A stretch of DNA of 64,000 nucleotides from QHXQ01 sp036389395 (GTDB lineage: Bacteria > Acidobacteriota > Blastocatellia > Pyrinomonadales > Pyrinomonadaceae). Both the position numbers and the translations under genes were made by a program. The stretch covers positions 1-64,000 of the forward strand of contig DASVPY010000050.1 of assembly GCA_036389395.1 (NCBI GenBank). The letters run 5' to 3'. The notes beneath the pieces are model-generated. The model saw nothing but the letters and a program-made list of their open reading frames with translations. It was not told the origin of the DNA and made no database searches. The first letter of the stretch is position 1; every line of letters begins with the position of its first letter. This document shows positions 1 through 9,958 of this stretch, one piece after another.

Positions 1-28
1 CTAGCGTCCGCGCCGGTCTGTCAGTGTG

Positions 29-54
29 GCCCCGCCCTGCGCGCGCGGCGGGGC
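29..54. other. GC-rich hairpin downstream of the BNR-repeat gene
   Basis: An 8-bp perfect stem (29-36 with 47-54) lies just beyond the stop codon of the minus-strand BNR-repeat gene. No T-rich tract follows it on the minus strand, so it may be a weak or factor-assisted terminator rather than a classical one. Nothing else can be called in bases 1-74. Confidence 0.35.
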
Positions 55-74
55 AAACGCACCGCGCGCCCCGC

Positions 75-2441
75 TTATTTGGCGGCGGCGGTGGCGTTCG
101 CGTTCCGGCTGGCGACGAAGACGCCGGCCGAGTGCGAGCCGACGAGGATGCGCGTGGCGTCGCGCTGGTCGAAGGCGAGCGCCCAGACGCGGCGGCTCGG
201 CAGCTCCGGGTCGATCCGCTTCCACGTCATGCCGGCGTCCGCCGAGTGGAAGACGCCGTTGCCGTCCTCGCGCTCGTAGGCGCTGCCGACGAACATCTCG
301 TCCGGGTTGTGCGGGTTGATCAGGATGGCGGTGTAGCTGCCGTAGGGCAGGTTGCCGCCGCGCCGCAGCCACTTCTCGCCGCCGTCGAACGAGGCGAGCA
401 ACTGCTGCGTCGTGCCCACGTAGATGTGCGACGGGCGCTGCGGGTCTTGCGCGATGACGTTGATCGGCGCGACCGTCGTGATGCCCGCCACCTGCGCCCA
501 CGTCGCGCCGCCGTCGCGCGTGACGAGCACGCCCGACTTCGACGTGCCGACCCAGATGGTCTGCGGCGTCTTCGGGCTGGTCGAAAGACAGAGCGTGCGC
601 GCGTCGAAGTTGGGGCCGAAGGGCAGGCGCGTCCAGCCCTTGGCGGGGTCGGCGCTGCGGTAGAGGCCGTTGTTGGTCGCCGCCAGGACGGACGCGCCGC
701 CTTCGTCCTCGTAGTAGGCGAGCGCGTTGACGGTCTCGGTCAGCGCGATGGGCGCGGTCTGAATCCCCTGCCCCACGCCGAGCGTCTGCTTGCCGCCGGC
801 GAGGCCGAGCGCGCCGAGCGTCGTCTCGTCGAACGTGCCCGTGACGGGCAGTTGTTTGTCCGACTGGAACTTGCGCAGGGTCGCGATGGTGCGCGTGCCC
901 GCGACGCCGTCGGGCGTGCCCACGTCGTAGCCGGCGGCGTTCAAGGCGGCCTGCGCCTCCTGCACGAGCGCGCGCTCGGTCGGGCTGCTGGCGGGCACGG
1001 GCGGCGCGGGCGCGGGCGCGGCGGCGCGGCGGGCGGCGGTCGTGCCGCGGCGGCGGCGCGCGGGCTTGGGCTTGGGCGCGGTCTCGGCGGGCGCGCCGAT
1101 GGGGGCCCAGGACGCGCCGCGGTCGGCCGAGCGGTAGACGCCGAGGTTCGTGCCCAGGTAGATGACGTTGGCGTCCGTTCGGTCTTGCAGCATCGCGTAG
1201 GTGATGAGCCGGTCGGGCATGTTGCGCATCGAGGGCTGCCACGTCTCGCCGCCGTCGTCGCTCACGAAGAAGAAGCCGCCGCCGGTGGCCGTGTTGATGG
1301 TCGAGGCGTAGAAGCGGCCCGCGCGCGCGCGGTCGGGCATGAGGAAGTAGGCGCGGCGGCCCGAGTAGCCCTGGTTGCTCGGCAGGAAGGTCTTGCCGCC
1401 ATCTTTCGAGACCATGACGCCGTAGTTGTTCGTGCCGATGAAGACGGTCTGCGGCGCGTCGGGGTGGACGGCGATGGCGTTGATCTCAAGCTTGCGCGAG
1501 GTGGTGAGCATCCACGACTCGCCGCCGTTCAAGGTGCGCCAGAAGCCCTCGGTCGTGCCGGCGTAGACGGCGCTCGGCTGCGCGGGGTTTTGCAGGATGT
1601 CGCGCGTGCGGCGCGACTGCGACGGGATGCCCTGCACCTTGCGGAACTGCCGGCCGGCGTTGCGCGACTCGTAGATGCCGCTGCACGCAGACATGATGAC
1701 GTGGTCGGGGTTGCGCTGATCGATCTCGATGGCGAACACGTCCGAGTCGTCAATGATGCCGTCCTTGACGGAGAACCAGGTCTGCCCGCCGTCCTCGGTC
1801 TTCCACGGCAGGTGCCACGTGCCGGCGTAGATGTGGTCGGGGTTGCGCGGGTCGATGCCGACCGACTCCACGTCGCGGATGTCGGGGTAGCTGGAGGTGG
1901 GCAGTTGCGCCCACGTCGCGCCCGCGTCGGTCGAGCGGAAGACGCCGTGGTGCGTGCCGACGACGAGGATGTCGGGGTTCGAGGGCGCTTGCGTGAGCGC
2001 GAAGACCGACTCGGTCTTCAACTCCGTGGCCTCGCGCCACGTCTGCCCGCCGTCCGTGGACTTGAAGAAGCCGCCGGGTTCTTTGTGCCGGTGCGCGGCG
2101 GCGTAGATGGTGTTAGCGTCGCGCGGGTCTATGAGCAGGTTGTCAATGTAGAGACCGGGGCGGTTGAAGCTGCGCACGCGCGCCCAGGTGGTCGCGCCGT
2201 CGCGCGAGACGTAAATCTGGCCGTCGATGGTGCCGAAGTAGAGGTGGTTCGGGTCGCGCGGGTCAATGGCGAGCGAGCGCACGTCGCCGCCCATCGGGCC
2301 CGTGATCTCCCACTCGACGGGGCGGGCCGAGGCGTCGGTGGTCGTGCCCGCGTGGTCGGGCGCGGCGGCGCGGGTCGTGCGCCAGGCGGCGGCCGGCGCG
2401 CACAGCGCCAGCGCCAACAAACAGAACAGGTATCTTCTCAT
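75..2441 (-). CDS. Secreted sortilin/BNR-repeat protein with an internal peptidoglycan-binding domain
   Basis: This 788-aa protein starts with a signal peptide (about residues 1-19, hydrophobic core LFCLLALALCAPAAA). The body consists of about a dozen BNR/sortilin-type blades with the S-x-D-x-G-x-T-W signature, for example KSTDGGQTW near 128, RSTDAGATW near 170 and VSDDGGETW near 393. Between two sets of blades sits an Arg/Pro/Ala-rich linker (about 450-487) followed by a PG_binding_1-like domain (about 490-548, containing YDVGTPDGVAGTRT and LRKFQSD). More blades follow to the C-terminus. Such proteins form beta-propellers and are common as secreted VPS10/sortilin-like proteins in Acidobacteria. 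The inserted domain suggests retention at the cell wall. The substrate is unknown; some relatives are named xyloglucanase-like, but I see no basis for that activity here. Confidence 0.85.
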   Translation of the reverse strand: MRRYLFCLLALALCAPAAAWRTTRAAAPDHAGTTTDASARPVEWEITGPMGGDVRSLAIDPRDPNHLYFGTIDGQIYVSRDGATTWARVRSFNRPGLYIDNLLIDPRDANTIYAAAHRHKEPGGFFKSTDGGQTWREATELKTESVFALTQAPSNPDILVVGTHHGVFRSTDAGATWAQLPTSSYPDIRDVESVGIDPRNPDHIYAGTWHLPWKTEDGGQTWFSVKDGIIDDSDVFAIEIDQRNPDHVIMSACSGIYESRNAGRQFRKVQGIPSQSRRTRDILQNPAQPSAVYAGTTEGFWRTLNGGESWMLTTSRKLEINAIAVHPDAPQTVFIGTNNYGVMVSKDGGKTFLPSNQGYSGRRAYFLMPDRARAGRFYASTINTATGGGFFFVSDDGGETWQPSMRNMPDRLITYAMLQDRTDANVIYLGTNLGVYRSADRGASWAPIGAPAETAPKPKPARRRRGTTAARRAAAPAPAPPVPASSPTERALVQEAQAALNAAGYDVGTPDGVAGTRTIATLRKFQSDKQLPVTGTFDETTLGALGLAGGKQTLGVGQGIQTAPIALTETVNALAYYEDEGGASVLAATNNGLYRSADPAKGWTRLPFGPNFDARTLCLSTSPKTPQTIWVGTSKSGVLVTRDGGATWAQVAGITTVAPINVIAQDPQRPSHIYVGTTQQLLASFDGGEKWLRRGGNLPYGSYTAILINPHNPDEMFVGSAYEREDGNGVFHSADAGMTWKRIDPELPSRRVWALAFDQRDATRILVGSHSAGVFVASRNANATAAAK

Positions 2442-2633
2442 CAGCAGGGTTATCCTTTTGCGCGTCTCTGATGACCTCTCAAGCCGGGCGGCGCGACAGG
2501 GGGCGCAACCGCCACTTCTTTAATTACTGGAAAACGACCGGCAGAGCAAGCCGCAAGCGTTAGGATGCCCGCGGCTTTTGTGCCCGTTGTACCAATTCTT
2601 GGCGCGCACGCGTATGCAGTCGGCCGTATCCGC

Positions 2634-2710
2634 GGGCGGCAGCCCGACCGGCAGGGAGGGCCGTCATCACGGGGCCCCAAACGCCCTCCCTGACGGTCGG
2701 GCTGCCGCCC
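2634..2710. repeat. REP-like inverted repeat, 27-nt arms
   Basis: Arms 2634-2660 and 2684-2710 are reverse complements with one mismatch. Each contains GGGCGGCAGCCCGACCG, the style of bacterial REP/BIME palindromes. The gap 2442-2824 between two minus-strand genes holds this repeat, the terminator-like stem at 2731-2769 and a third perfect hairpin (2780-2790 with 2796-2806). No gene is credible in it. Confidence 0.7.
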
Positions 2711-2730
2711 TGCGCCGTGCATACAAAACG

Positions 2731-2769
2731 CCGCGGGCGCTGCCTCCGTGTAAGAGACAGCGCCCGCGG
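2731..2769 (-). terminator. Rho-independent terminator of the PKD/OmpA-like gene
   Basis: A 12-bp perfect GC-rich stem (2731-2742 with 2758-2769) read on the minus strand is followed by CGTTTTGTAT. It lies about 55 nt past the stop codon of the minus-strand gene ending at 2825, the right place and polarity for an intrinsic terminator. Confidence 0.65.
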
Positions 2770-2824
2770 GCGGTTTGGCTCGCGCCACGCGTAAAGCGTG
2801 GCGCGAGCGTGTTCAGGTTGTGGC

Positions 2825-5329
2825 CTACTCGTCGTCGTCGCCCCGGCGGCGGTGACCGCGGCGCGTGGTGCGGCGCGGCGCGCGGGCCGGTTTGACTTCG
2901 CTCGGATCGACGGTGGGCGACGCGGTCGGCGGGGTCGCGCCCTGCGGCACGATCCACAGCTCGGTGGTCGGCTCTTCCATGTAGCCGCCGTCCATCGTCT
3001 GGATGCGCCCGGCGTCAATGCCGCGCGAGTTGACGAGGTAGTCCTTCGCGCGGTCGGCGCGCGCCTGGCCCTCGCCGGGCCGGCTCGTGCGCCCGCCGTA
3101 GCCGATGATGTAGCCCTGCGAGCCGGGATCGGCCTGCAACTCGTTGGCGAAGTTGTCGAGCCGCGCCTTCTCGTCGTTGCGCTTGATGTTGCCGTAGGTG
3201 TCGAACCGCCGCGCCACGGGCTGCGCGCCGATGGTCGCCGTGCAGGACGCGCTGGCCGTGCACCGCGGATCGAGACCGCCGACGCTCACGGTGGCAGTGA
3301 TGGACTGGCCGCCGACGCCGGTCGTGTCCACGGTGATCGAGCTGGTGCCCTGGCCGCTGCTGATCGTGCCGGCCGACACCGTCCAGTTGTAGGTCAGCGT
3401 CGCGTTCGGGTCGCCGCCGCTGGAGCTAGCCGTGAAGGTCACGGACTGACCGGCTTGCGTCAGGCTCGTCGGGCAGTCAACGGTGATCGTCGGGCAGGCG
3501 GGTTGCGCCCGGCGCGCGAGCTCTTCTTCGCTCAGGCAGTCGGTGCACTCGGCGGCCGTCACGGTGGTCGTAGAGAAGGCCACGCAGCCGCAGCCGTCAT
3601 CCACTTCGACCGTGGCCGTGTAAGAGCCGGGCGCGACGCCCGTCAAGTCCCAACTCACGTTCGGGCCGTCGCCCGTGATGCGCCCGCCGGTCGTAGACCA
3701 GGTGTAGAGCAGCGTGTCGCCGTCCGGGTCGGAGGCGTTGGCCGAGAGTTGCACCGTCTGGCTGGACGGCGTGCAGGTCAAAGAGCGGAAGCCGGCGCGG
3801 CAGGGCAGCGTGATAGACGCCTGGCTGGCCGTCACCGTGACGGTCGGCGGCTGGTTCGGCAGTTCGAGCGGCGCGCGCAGGTTGCGGCGGCCGGCGAAGA
3901 ACTGGAAGCCGTACCCGTGCGGGTCTTCGGATTGCAGGAAGCCCGCGGGGAAGTCGGCCGCGGTCGCGTCGTTAAAGAGCCGGTTGCCCTGTTGGTTCAG
4001 GTGCGCGCGATACCAGGCGCTCATGCCGAACCAGCGGCGCGGGAAGATGCGCACGCCGCCGAGGAAGTCCACCGGGTTGTTCGGGAACGCCGCGGGGGTG
4101 CGCCCCGCCACGTAGCGCACCGACTTCAACTCCGTGATGAACTGCACGTGCTTGTTCACGGGGAAGTCGAGACCGAGACCGGCGACGAACTCGTCCGGGC
4201 GATCCAACAGCACCACGTCGCCGCCGCCGAAGGCGTCGCTGCGCGGGTTGCTGTTCAGGATGTAGCCGATGTTCGACGACAGGCTGACGCGCTTCGAGAG
4301 CCGCCCCTGCACCGCCAAGACCGCGCCGAAGTCGCCGATGTTGCCGCCGGGGCTAGCGCCGCGCTGCAACTGGTTGAAGCCCTGCGCGTCGTCCGCCTTG
4401 TCGGCGTACCAGCGGTAGAAGGGCACGACCGCCACGGCGAACGAGCGCTCGGGCGCGGTCAGCGCGATCTTGCCGCCGAAGGTGAACGTGCTGAAGCTCG
4501 ACTCGCCGTAGAGCCGGTTAATGAACGGCGCGTCCGGCAGGTAGCTGGGCGCGATGGTGAAGGTCGCCGGCACGATCTGCGCGCGCGTCGTCAACGTCGC
4601 CGGGACGGTCGTGGTCGTCAGGATGATGCCGGGCAGGATCGAGCCGACCGGCGAGCCGATGCCGGGGAAGTTGCCCGCCGCGCCGAAGTTGCCGCCGCCG
4701 CCTGAGGCCGGGCCCAGGGTGGCGCTGAAGGGCACGGCCGCGCGGTCGAAGTTAAAGCCCGCGGCCACGCCGCCCGTGAACGGGAAGGGCACGAAGAAGG
4801 GCCCGCCCGCCAGGCGCGCGATGGTCGGCGGGAAGCCGCGCGCGAGCGCCCCGGTCGGCGTCTGGACGACGATGCCGCCGCTGCGCAACTGGTTCGGCTG
4901 GATCGTCACGACGCCAGCCGGGCTGATGGTCGGGATGGCCAGGAACAACTGCGAGTTGGGCAGGTAGAAGCTCGACAACTGGGAGGGGTTGCTGACCTTG
5001 ACCCCGCGGTAGGCGTCCACGTTGAAGAACAGCTCGAGGTGGTCGTTGATGCCGACCTGGACGCTGACCGGGACCTCGGTGATGTCAACGTTACCGGGGT
5101 CGCGGTCGAAGTTGCTGTAGGCGATGCTGAGGGTAAACTCCCCCTTGCGCAGCGTCTGCCCGTCGTAGATGGTGAACAGCCCCGTGGGGCCGCCGGGCTG
5201 ACCGCCCGTGCCGACGGTGGGGGCGATGTTGCGTGGGTCGCCCTCCGACCGCAGCGTCTGCGCTGTCGCCGCGGCACACAGCGTCAACAAAATGAGCGTC
5301 AACCAGAGCGCTCTTCTCGCGAGTCTCAT
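2825..5329 (-). CDS. Secreted PKD-domain protein with C-terminal OmpA-like region
   Basis: The 834-aa product starts at the ATG at 5329, where AGGAGGAATGCG directly precedes the codon and a signal peptide begins (MRLARRALWLTLILLTLCAA). A longer in-frame reading upstream has neither. The N-terminal half looks like an outer-membrane beta-rich domain (Gly/Pro/aromatic-rich, with many alternating segments and phrases such as GLGLDFPVNKHVQF). Two PKD/Ig-like repeats follow, rich in Cys (SDPDGDTLLYTWSTTGG and ATLTYNWTVSAG). The C-terminal part (NIKRNDEKARLDNFANEL and QARADRAKDYLVNSRG) resembles an OmpA peptidoglycan-anchoring fold, ending in a basic tail. It is probably an envelope protein tethered to peptidoglycan. 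This architecture is familiar from Acidobacteria, but the function is unknown. Confidence 0.82.
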   Translation of the reverse strand: MRLARRALWLTLILLTLCAAATAQTLRSEGDPRNIAPTVGTGGQPGGPTGLFTIYDGQTLRKGEFTLSIAYSNFDRDPGNVDITEVPVSVQVGINDHLELFFNVDAYRGVKVSNPSQLSSFYLPNSQLFLAIPTISPAGVVTIQPNQLRSGGIVVQTPTGALARGFPPTIARLAGGPFFVPFPFTGGVAAGFNFDRAAVPFSATLGPASGGGGNFGAAGNFPGIGSPVGSILPGIILTTTTVPATLTTRAQIVPATFTIAPSYLPDAPFINRLYGESSFSTFTFGGKIALTAPERSFAVAVVPFYRWYADKADDAQGFNQLQRGASPGGNIGDFGAVLAVQGRLSKRVSLSSNIGYILNSNPRSDAFGGGDVVLLDRPDEFVAGLGLDFPVNKHVQFITELKSVRYVAGRTPAAFPNNPVDFLGGVRIFPRRWFGMSAWYRAHLNQQGNRLFNDATAADFPAGFLQSEDPHGYGFQFFAGRRNLRAPLELPNQPPTVTVTASQASITLPCRAGFRSLTCTPSSQTVQLSANASDPDGDTLLYTWSTTGGRITGDGPNVSWDLTGVAPGSYTATVEVDDGCGCVAFSTTTVTAAECTDCLSEEELARRAQPACPTITVDCPTSLTQAGQSVTFTASSSGGDPNATLTYNWTVSAGTISSGQGTSSITVDTTGVGGQSITATVSVGGLDPRCTASASCTATIGAQPVARRFDTYGNIKRNDEKARLDNFANELQADPGSQGYIIGYGGRTSRPGEGQARADRAKDYLVNSRGIDAGRIQTMDGGYMEEPTTELWIVPQGATPPTASPTVDPSEVKPARAPRRTTRRGHRRRGDDDE

Positions 5330-5857
5330 CGCATTCCTCCTGCGAAATGAGTATGGTACTTTTGCGGGCATGGGCGACCGCGCTGGTCGGACTGCCGGGT
5401 TGGCGTGCTGGTTCGCGGGCTGTGGTACTGTGACCGTCCTCATGCTGAACCTGACACGCGCGCCCCCGCGTTCGACCGCGGCGCTGGGCCGCTCCAAACT
5501 ACAAGCGTACAACCCAAGTCAAAGTAAAACTGCTACCGCCCTCGAACGTCGCACGTCTTGTAGAAGCGGAGCGGAGCAGCGAGAGGGCCGAACCCGTTCG
5601 TGGTTCGCGGGCGCTAGCTCTGCCTCTTGCGCCTCTCGACTGAATTGTTCGTGGTTTCATGTTGCGCGGTACTGCTTATACGCAAACAGTCCCGCGCTGT
5701 CAACGTTGCAAGTTTGCCGACAGAAACCTAGCGCCTGTGACAAGACACTTCCCTACTTTTGTTCCAGTACAGCAAACTCCGCCAGACCATAGCGTAGATT
5801 GGCGTGGAAATCAAGACTTTTTCGCTACTTAAGCGCGAAAAAGCCCACACGAAAGTG
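5330..5857. other. 528-nt intergenic region upstream of the PKD/OmpA-like gene
   Basis: This gap separates the start of the PKD/OmpA-like gene from the stop of the glutamate dehydrogenase gene, both on the minus strand. Base composition is visibly less GC-rich than in the flanking genes. It should contain the promoter of the PKD/OmpA-like gene and holds the glutamate dehydrogenase terminator near 5817-5843. The short reading frames across it show no family features. Confidence 0.5.
5817..5843 (-). terminator. gdhA: Terminator hairpin after glutamate dehydrogenase
   Basis: A 9-bp stem CTTTTTCGC/GCGAAAAAG (5817-5825 with 5835-5843) lies about 15 nt past the gdhA stop codon. A smaller hairpin (ACAC-TTTC-GTGT) followed by GGGCTTTTT precedes it on the minus strand. 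Together they form a plausible intrinsic terminator. Confidence 0.6.
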
Positions 5858-7141
<1,284 letters not shown>

Positions 7142-7157
7142 AAGCTCACTCCGTTCG

Positions 7158-7230
7158 CGTGACGGGTGACAGGTGACGGGTGACAGGAAAGAGACGTTCT
7201 CTTGTCACCCGTCACCTGTCACGCGTCACG
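7158..7230. repeat. Heptamer hairpin element, GTGACGG/GTGACAG type
   Basis: The left arm (about 7159-7187) is a run of 7-nt units of the type GTGACGG/GTGACAG. The right arm (about 7202-7229) is its near-perfect reverse complement, separated by about 14 nt. It fills the gap between two minus-strand genes, gdhA and larE, and the larE stop codon (TGA) lies inside the right arm. Confidence 0.85.
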
Positions 7231-8119
7231 GCTTTAAGATTTCGTTCAGCGCGCCCGTGCGGTAGCCGTGCAGGTCGAGCGTGACGTAGCGGAAGCCGAG
7301 GGCGCGGAAGCGGCGGGCCAGTTCGTCCACGACCGCGCGGTCGAGCGCCCGGTCTAACTCGGCGGGCGCGATCTCCAAACGCACCAGTTCGTCGTGGTGG
7401 CGCACGCGGAACTCGCGGAAGCCGAGCGCGCGCAGGATGTCTTCGCCCGTCTCGACGGCGCGCAGGCGCGCGATGGTGACGGGCGTGCCGTAGGCGATGC
7501 GCGAGGACAGGCACGGGCTGGCGGGCGCGTCCCAGGTGGGCAGCCCCGCGCGCCGGCTCAAGGCGCGCACCTCCGCCTTGCTCAAGCCGACTTCGACGAG
7601 CGGGCTGCGCACGCCGTGCTCGGAAGCGGCGCGGCGGCCCGGCCGGTAGTCGCCCAGATCGTCCGTGGTCGAGCCGTCCACGACGCAGGCGAGGCCGCGC
7701 GCGGCGGCGAGCGGCACGAGTTGGTCGTACAACTCGGTCTTGCAGAAGTAACAGCGGTCGCCCGCGTTCGCGGTGTAACGCGGGTCGGCCAGTTCGCCCG
7801 TCTCGACGAGTTCGTGGTTGAAGTGGAAGCGTGCGGCGAGGTCGCGCGCCTGCGCGCGCTGGTGCTCGGCGAGGCTCGCCGAGTCGCCGGTCACGCACAG
7901 GGCGCGCGCGCCGAGTTCGGCGGCGGCCACAAAGGCGACGTAGGTGCTGTCAACGCCGCCGGAGTAGGCGACGAGCACGGAGCCAAGCTCGCGGAAGAGC
8001 GCGCGCAGCGCCTGCTCCTTCTGCTCCGTCGCCGACGTGACGGCGACTGCGGCGACCGCGCCGCTTGACTCTCCGGCCGCGGCCGCACAGTTTGACTCTT
8101 CAACTGCCAGATCGTTCAC
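7226..8119 (-). CDS. larE: ATP-dependent sacrificial sulfur transferase LarE
   Basis: LarE belongs to the PP-loop ATP pyrophosphatase family and transfers sulfur to the pyridine carboxylate precursor of the nickel-pincer nucleotide cofactor of lactate racemase and its relatives. The 297-aa product has the PP-loop SGGVDST (53-59), the conserved GDRCYFCKTELY (120-131) and SPCLSSRIAYG (201-211). The Cys in the last motif (C203) corresponds to the sulfur-donating Cys of the Lactobacillus enzyme. C123 and C126 form a C-x2-C pair, so three Cys are available, which could hold an Fe-S cluster as proposed for some LarE proteins. The N-terminal 30 residues are Ala/Val-rich and the true start may be slightly later. 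No larB, larC or larA lies nearby. Confidence 0.9.
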   Translation of the reverse strand: MNDLAVEESNCAAAAGESSGAVAAVAVTSATEQKEQALRALFRELGSVLVAYSGGVDSTYVAFVAAAELGARALCVTGDSASLAEHQRAQARDLAARFHFNHELVETGELADPRYTANAGDRCYFCKTELYDQLVPLAAARGLACVVDGSTTDDLGDYRPGRRAASEHGVRSPLVEVGLSKAEVRALSRRAGLPTWDAPASPCLSSRIAYGTPVTIARLRAVETGEDILRALGFREFRVRHHDELVRLEIAPAELDRALDRAVVDELARRFRALGFRYVTLDLHGYRTGALNEILKP

Positions 8120-8391
8120 CGACCTCGGTTGCTCCGTCCCGGCGCGCTGAAGTGAGCGCGCCCTTTCGTCGTGGTAAAACAGGGGTTGGCGCGCATGTTA
8201 GCGCAGGCATCCCGGCCGCGCAACCCGACATCCATCTGACGCACGCTCGGATTCTGAAGCCGCGTGGACGCCCCCCGGCGCGCGTGCTATGCTCGCACGC
8301 GGGCAACAACTCTGCGGCGGCACGGCCCCTTGAGCGCCGCGCCACACAACTCCGAACACAAGGCCCGAACACAAGGTGCGTTAATTCTTCC
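8120..8391. other. Divergent intergenic region between larE and a TPR gene
   Basis: Promoters for larE (minus) and the TPR gene (plus) must lie here. The stretch around 8201-8220 (CAGGCATCCCGGCCGCGC) resembles one arm of the inverted repeat at 26581-26720. No heptamer hairpin is present. Confidence 0.4.
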
Positions 8392-9840
8392 ATGCCCACT
8401 CGCCCGCGTTATCAATACTTCGCCGCGGCCCTCTTGCTGCTCGGCTGTCTCTTCTGCGCGCCGCACGCCCGCGCGCAAGACCTCGACGGCACGGGCGAAG
8501 AGCCGGACGATCCGACGAAACTCTTCCTGCGCGCCCGCGCCGCGCAGGAGCAGAACAAGTTGGAGCGCGCGCTCGAACTCTACGACGCGGCCATCAGGCT
8601 GCGCCCCGAATACCCGGAGGCCGAGTACCAGAAGGGGCTGGTCTTCATCACGCTCAACCGCCTGCCCGAAGCCGAGCAGGCCCTGCGCCGCGCCGCCACG
8701 CTCCGCACCGAATGGGCGCTGCCGCAGACCGCGCTCGGTCAACTGTTCGCGCGCCAGGGGCGCGACCGCGACGCCGAGCCGTTCCTCCGCCACGCCCTCG
8801 AACTCGACCCCGACGATCTGCCCACGCTCATCACCTACGCACAACTCTGGCTGCGCGCGGGCGAGAAAGACGCCGCGCTCACGCTCTTCAAACGCGCGAC
8901 CACGGACGACAACGCGCCGGCCGACGCCTGGGCCGCGCGCGGCACGCTCGAACGCGCCAGCGGCGACGACAAGGCCGCGAACGCGAGTCTGCGCCGCGCC
9001 CTGCAACTCGACCCCGACAACGTCGTCGCCCGCGAAGAGCGCACGGAACTGCGCGCCGCCGCGCACGACTACGCACGCGCCGCCGAAGATTTGCAGTACT
9101 TACTCCGCACGCAGCCCAAGGCCGAGCGCGCCAAGCTCTGGCAGCAACGTCTGAACGACCTACAGGCGCGCGCCGCGCGCCAGGCGGCCGGCGACGCTGA
9201 CGCGAACGCCGCCGCGAACGCCGCCGCAAGCTCCGGTTCGTCCGCCGCGCCCGTGCCCGCCGCGACCGTCGAAGCGGCCAACAGCGACGACCCGGCGCGC
9301 GCGCGCCCCGCGCTCATGGCCATCCTGCAAGCCGATCCGAAGAACGCCGTCGCGCACGCGCGTCTGTGCGCCATCGAGCGCACGAGCGATCCGCAGAGCG
9401 CGCTCGCGCACTGCCGCAGCGCCGTCGAACTTGAACCGAAGAACCCGGACTACACCACCGGCTACGCCGCCGCGCTCGTGCAGGCGCGGCGCTTCGGCGA
9501 GGCCGTCGCGCTCTTGCGCCAAGTGTTGGCCGTCGCGCCCGACAACTACGCGGCGCACGCCAACCTCGCCACCGCGCTCGACGAGTTGAAGGACTACGCC
9601 GCCGCGCTCGCAGAGTACCGCTGGCTCAACCGCGCGCGGCCCGAGTTGGCCGCCGTCTACTTCCTGCTCGCGCGCGACCTCGATCTGCTCGGCGACTACG
9701 AGCAGGCGCTCGCCGCCTACGAGACGTTCCTGGCGCGCGCCGACGCCGCCGTCAACAAGGACGAGATCGGGCGCGTGCAACTGCGCCTGCCGGCCCTGCG
9801 CAACCAGATCGCCCACGGCGCGAAGAAGCGCAAGCCTTGA
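8392..9840 (+). CDS. Secreted tetratricopeptide-repeat protein
   Basis: A 482-aa product. I start it at the ATG at 8392 because a signal peptide follows (YFAAALLLLGCLFCAPHARA); the reading frame is open further upstream but carries no such signal. After an acidic spacer come about ten TPR units, for example LERALELYDAAIRLRPEYPE, LPEAEQALRRAATLRTEW and AAALAEYRWLNRARPELA. An Ala/Ser-rich linker (about 265-300) separates two TPR arrays. TPR solenoids mediate protein-protein contacts; this one probably acts in the periplasm. Two more secreted genes follow on the same strand, so it may be the first gene of a small operon. The partner is unknown. Confidence 0.85.
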   Translation: MPTRPRYQYFAAALLLLGCLFCAPHARAQDLDGTGEEPDDPTKLFLRARAAQEQNKLERALELYDAAIRLRPEYPEAEYQKGLVFITLNRLPEAEQALRRAATLRTEWALPQTALGQLFARQGRDRDAEPFLRHALELDPDDLPTLITYAQLWLRAGEKDAALTLFKRATTDDNAPADAWAARGTLERASGDDKAANASLRRALQLDPDNVVAREERTELRAAAHDYARAAEDLQYLLRTQPKAERAKLWQQRLNDLQARAARQAAGDADANAAANAAASSGSSAAPVPAATVEAANSDDPARARPALMAILQADPKNAVAHARLCAIERTSDPQSALAHCRSAVELEPKNPDYTTGYAAALVQARRFGEAVALLRQVLAVAPDNYAAHANLATALDELKDYAAALAEYRWLNRARPELAAVYFLLARDLDLLGDYEQALAAYETFLARADAAVNKDEIGRVQLRLPALRNQIAHGAKKRKP

Positions 9841-9958
9841 ACGCGACCGGGCAAGCAGCAAGCGCGCGGGAAGCGCAAGCAGTTAACGTAGTGACCGCAG
9901 CAAGACGACGGGCGCGCGCCCGTCGGGCCGAACCGTTACGTTGACCGACACAGCCCTC

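Noticed and set aside
24..2471. A long plus-strand reading frame opposite the BNR-repeat gene
   Set aside because: It is an Arg/Ala/Val-rich shadow produced by high GC bias; the minus strand has a signal peptide and repeated domain motifs.
2745..2762. TAAGAGACAG resembles the end of the Tn5/Nextera mosaic end, suggesting a library artefact
   Set aside because: The flanking bases do not match the full 19-bp end, and the sequence is part of the loop and arm of a 12-bp GC-rich hairpin that explains it.
2578..2895. Possible small gene in the gap after the BNR-repeat gene
   Set aside because: It runs across two inverted repeats, has low-complexity Arg/Ala content and no ribosome site.
5208..5792. 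Possible plus-strand gene upstream of the PKD/OmpA-like gene
   Set aside because: It overlaps the signal peptide of the real gene, lacks family features and has no ribosome site.
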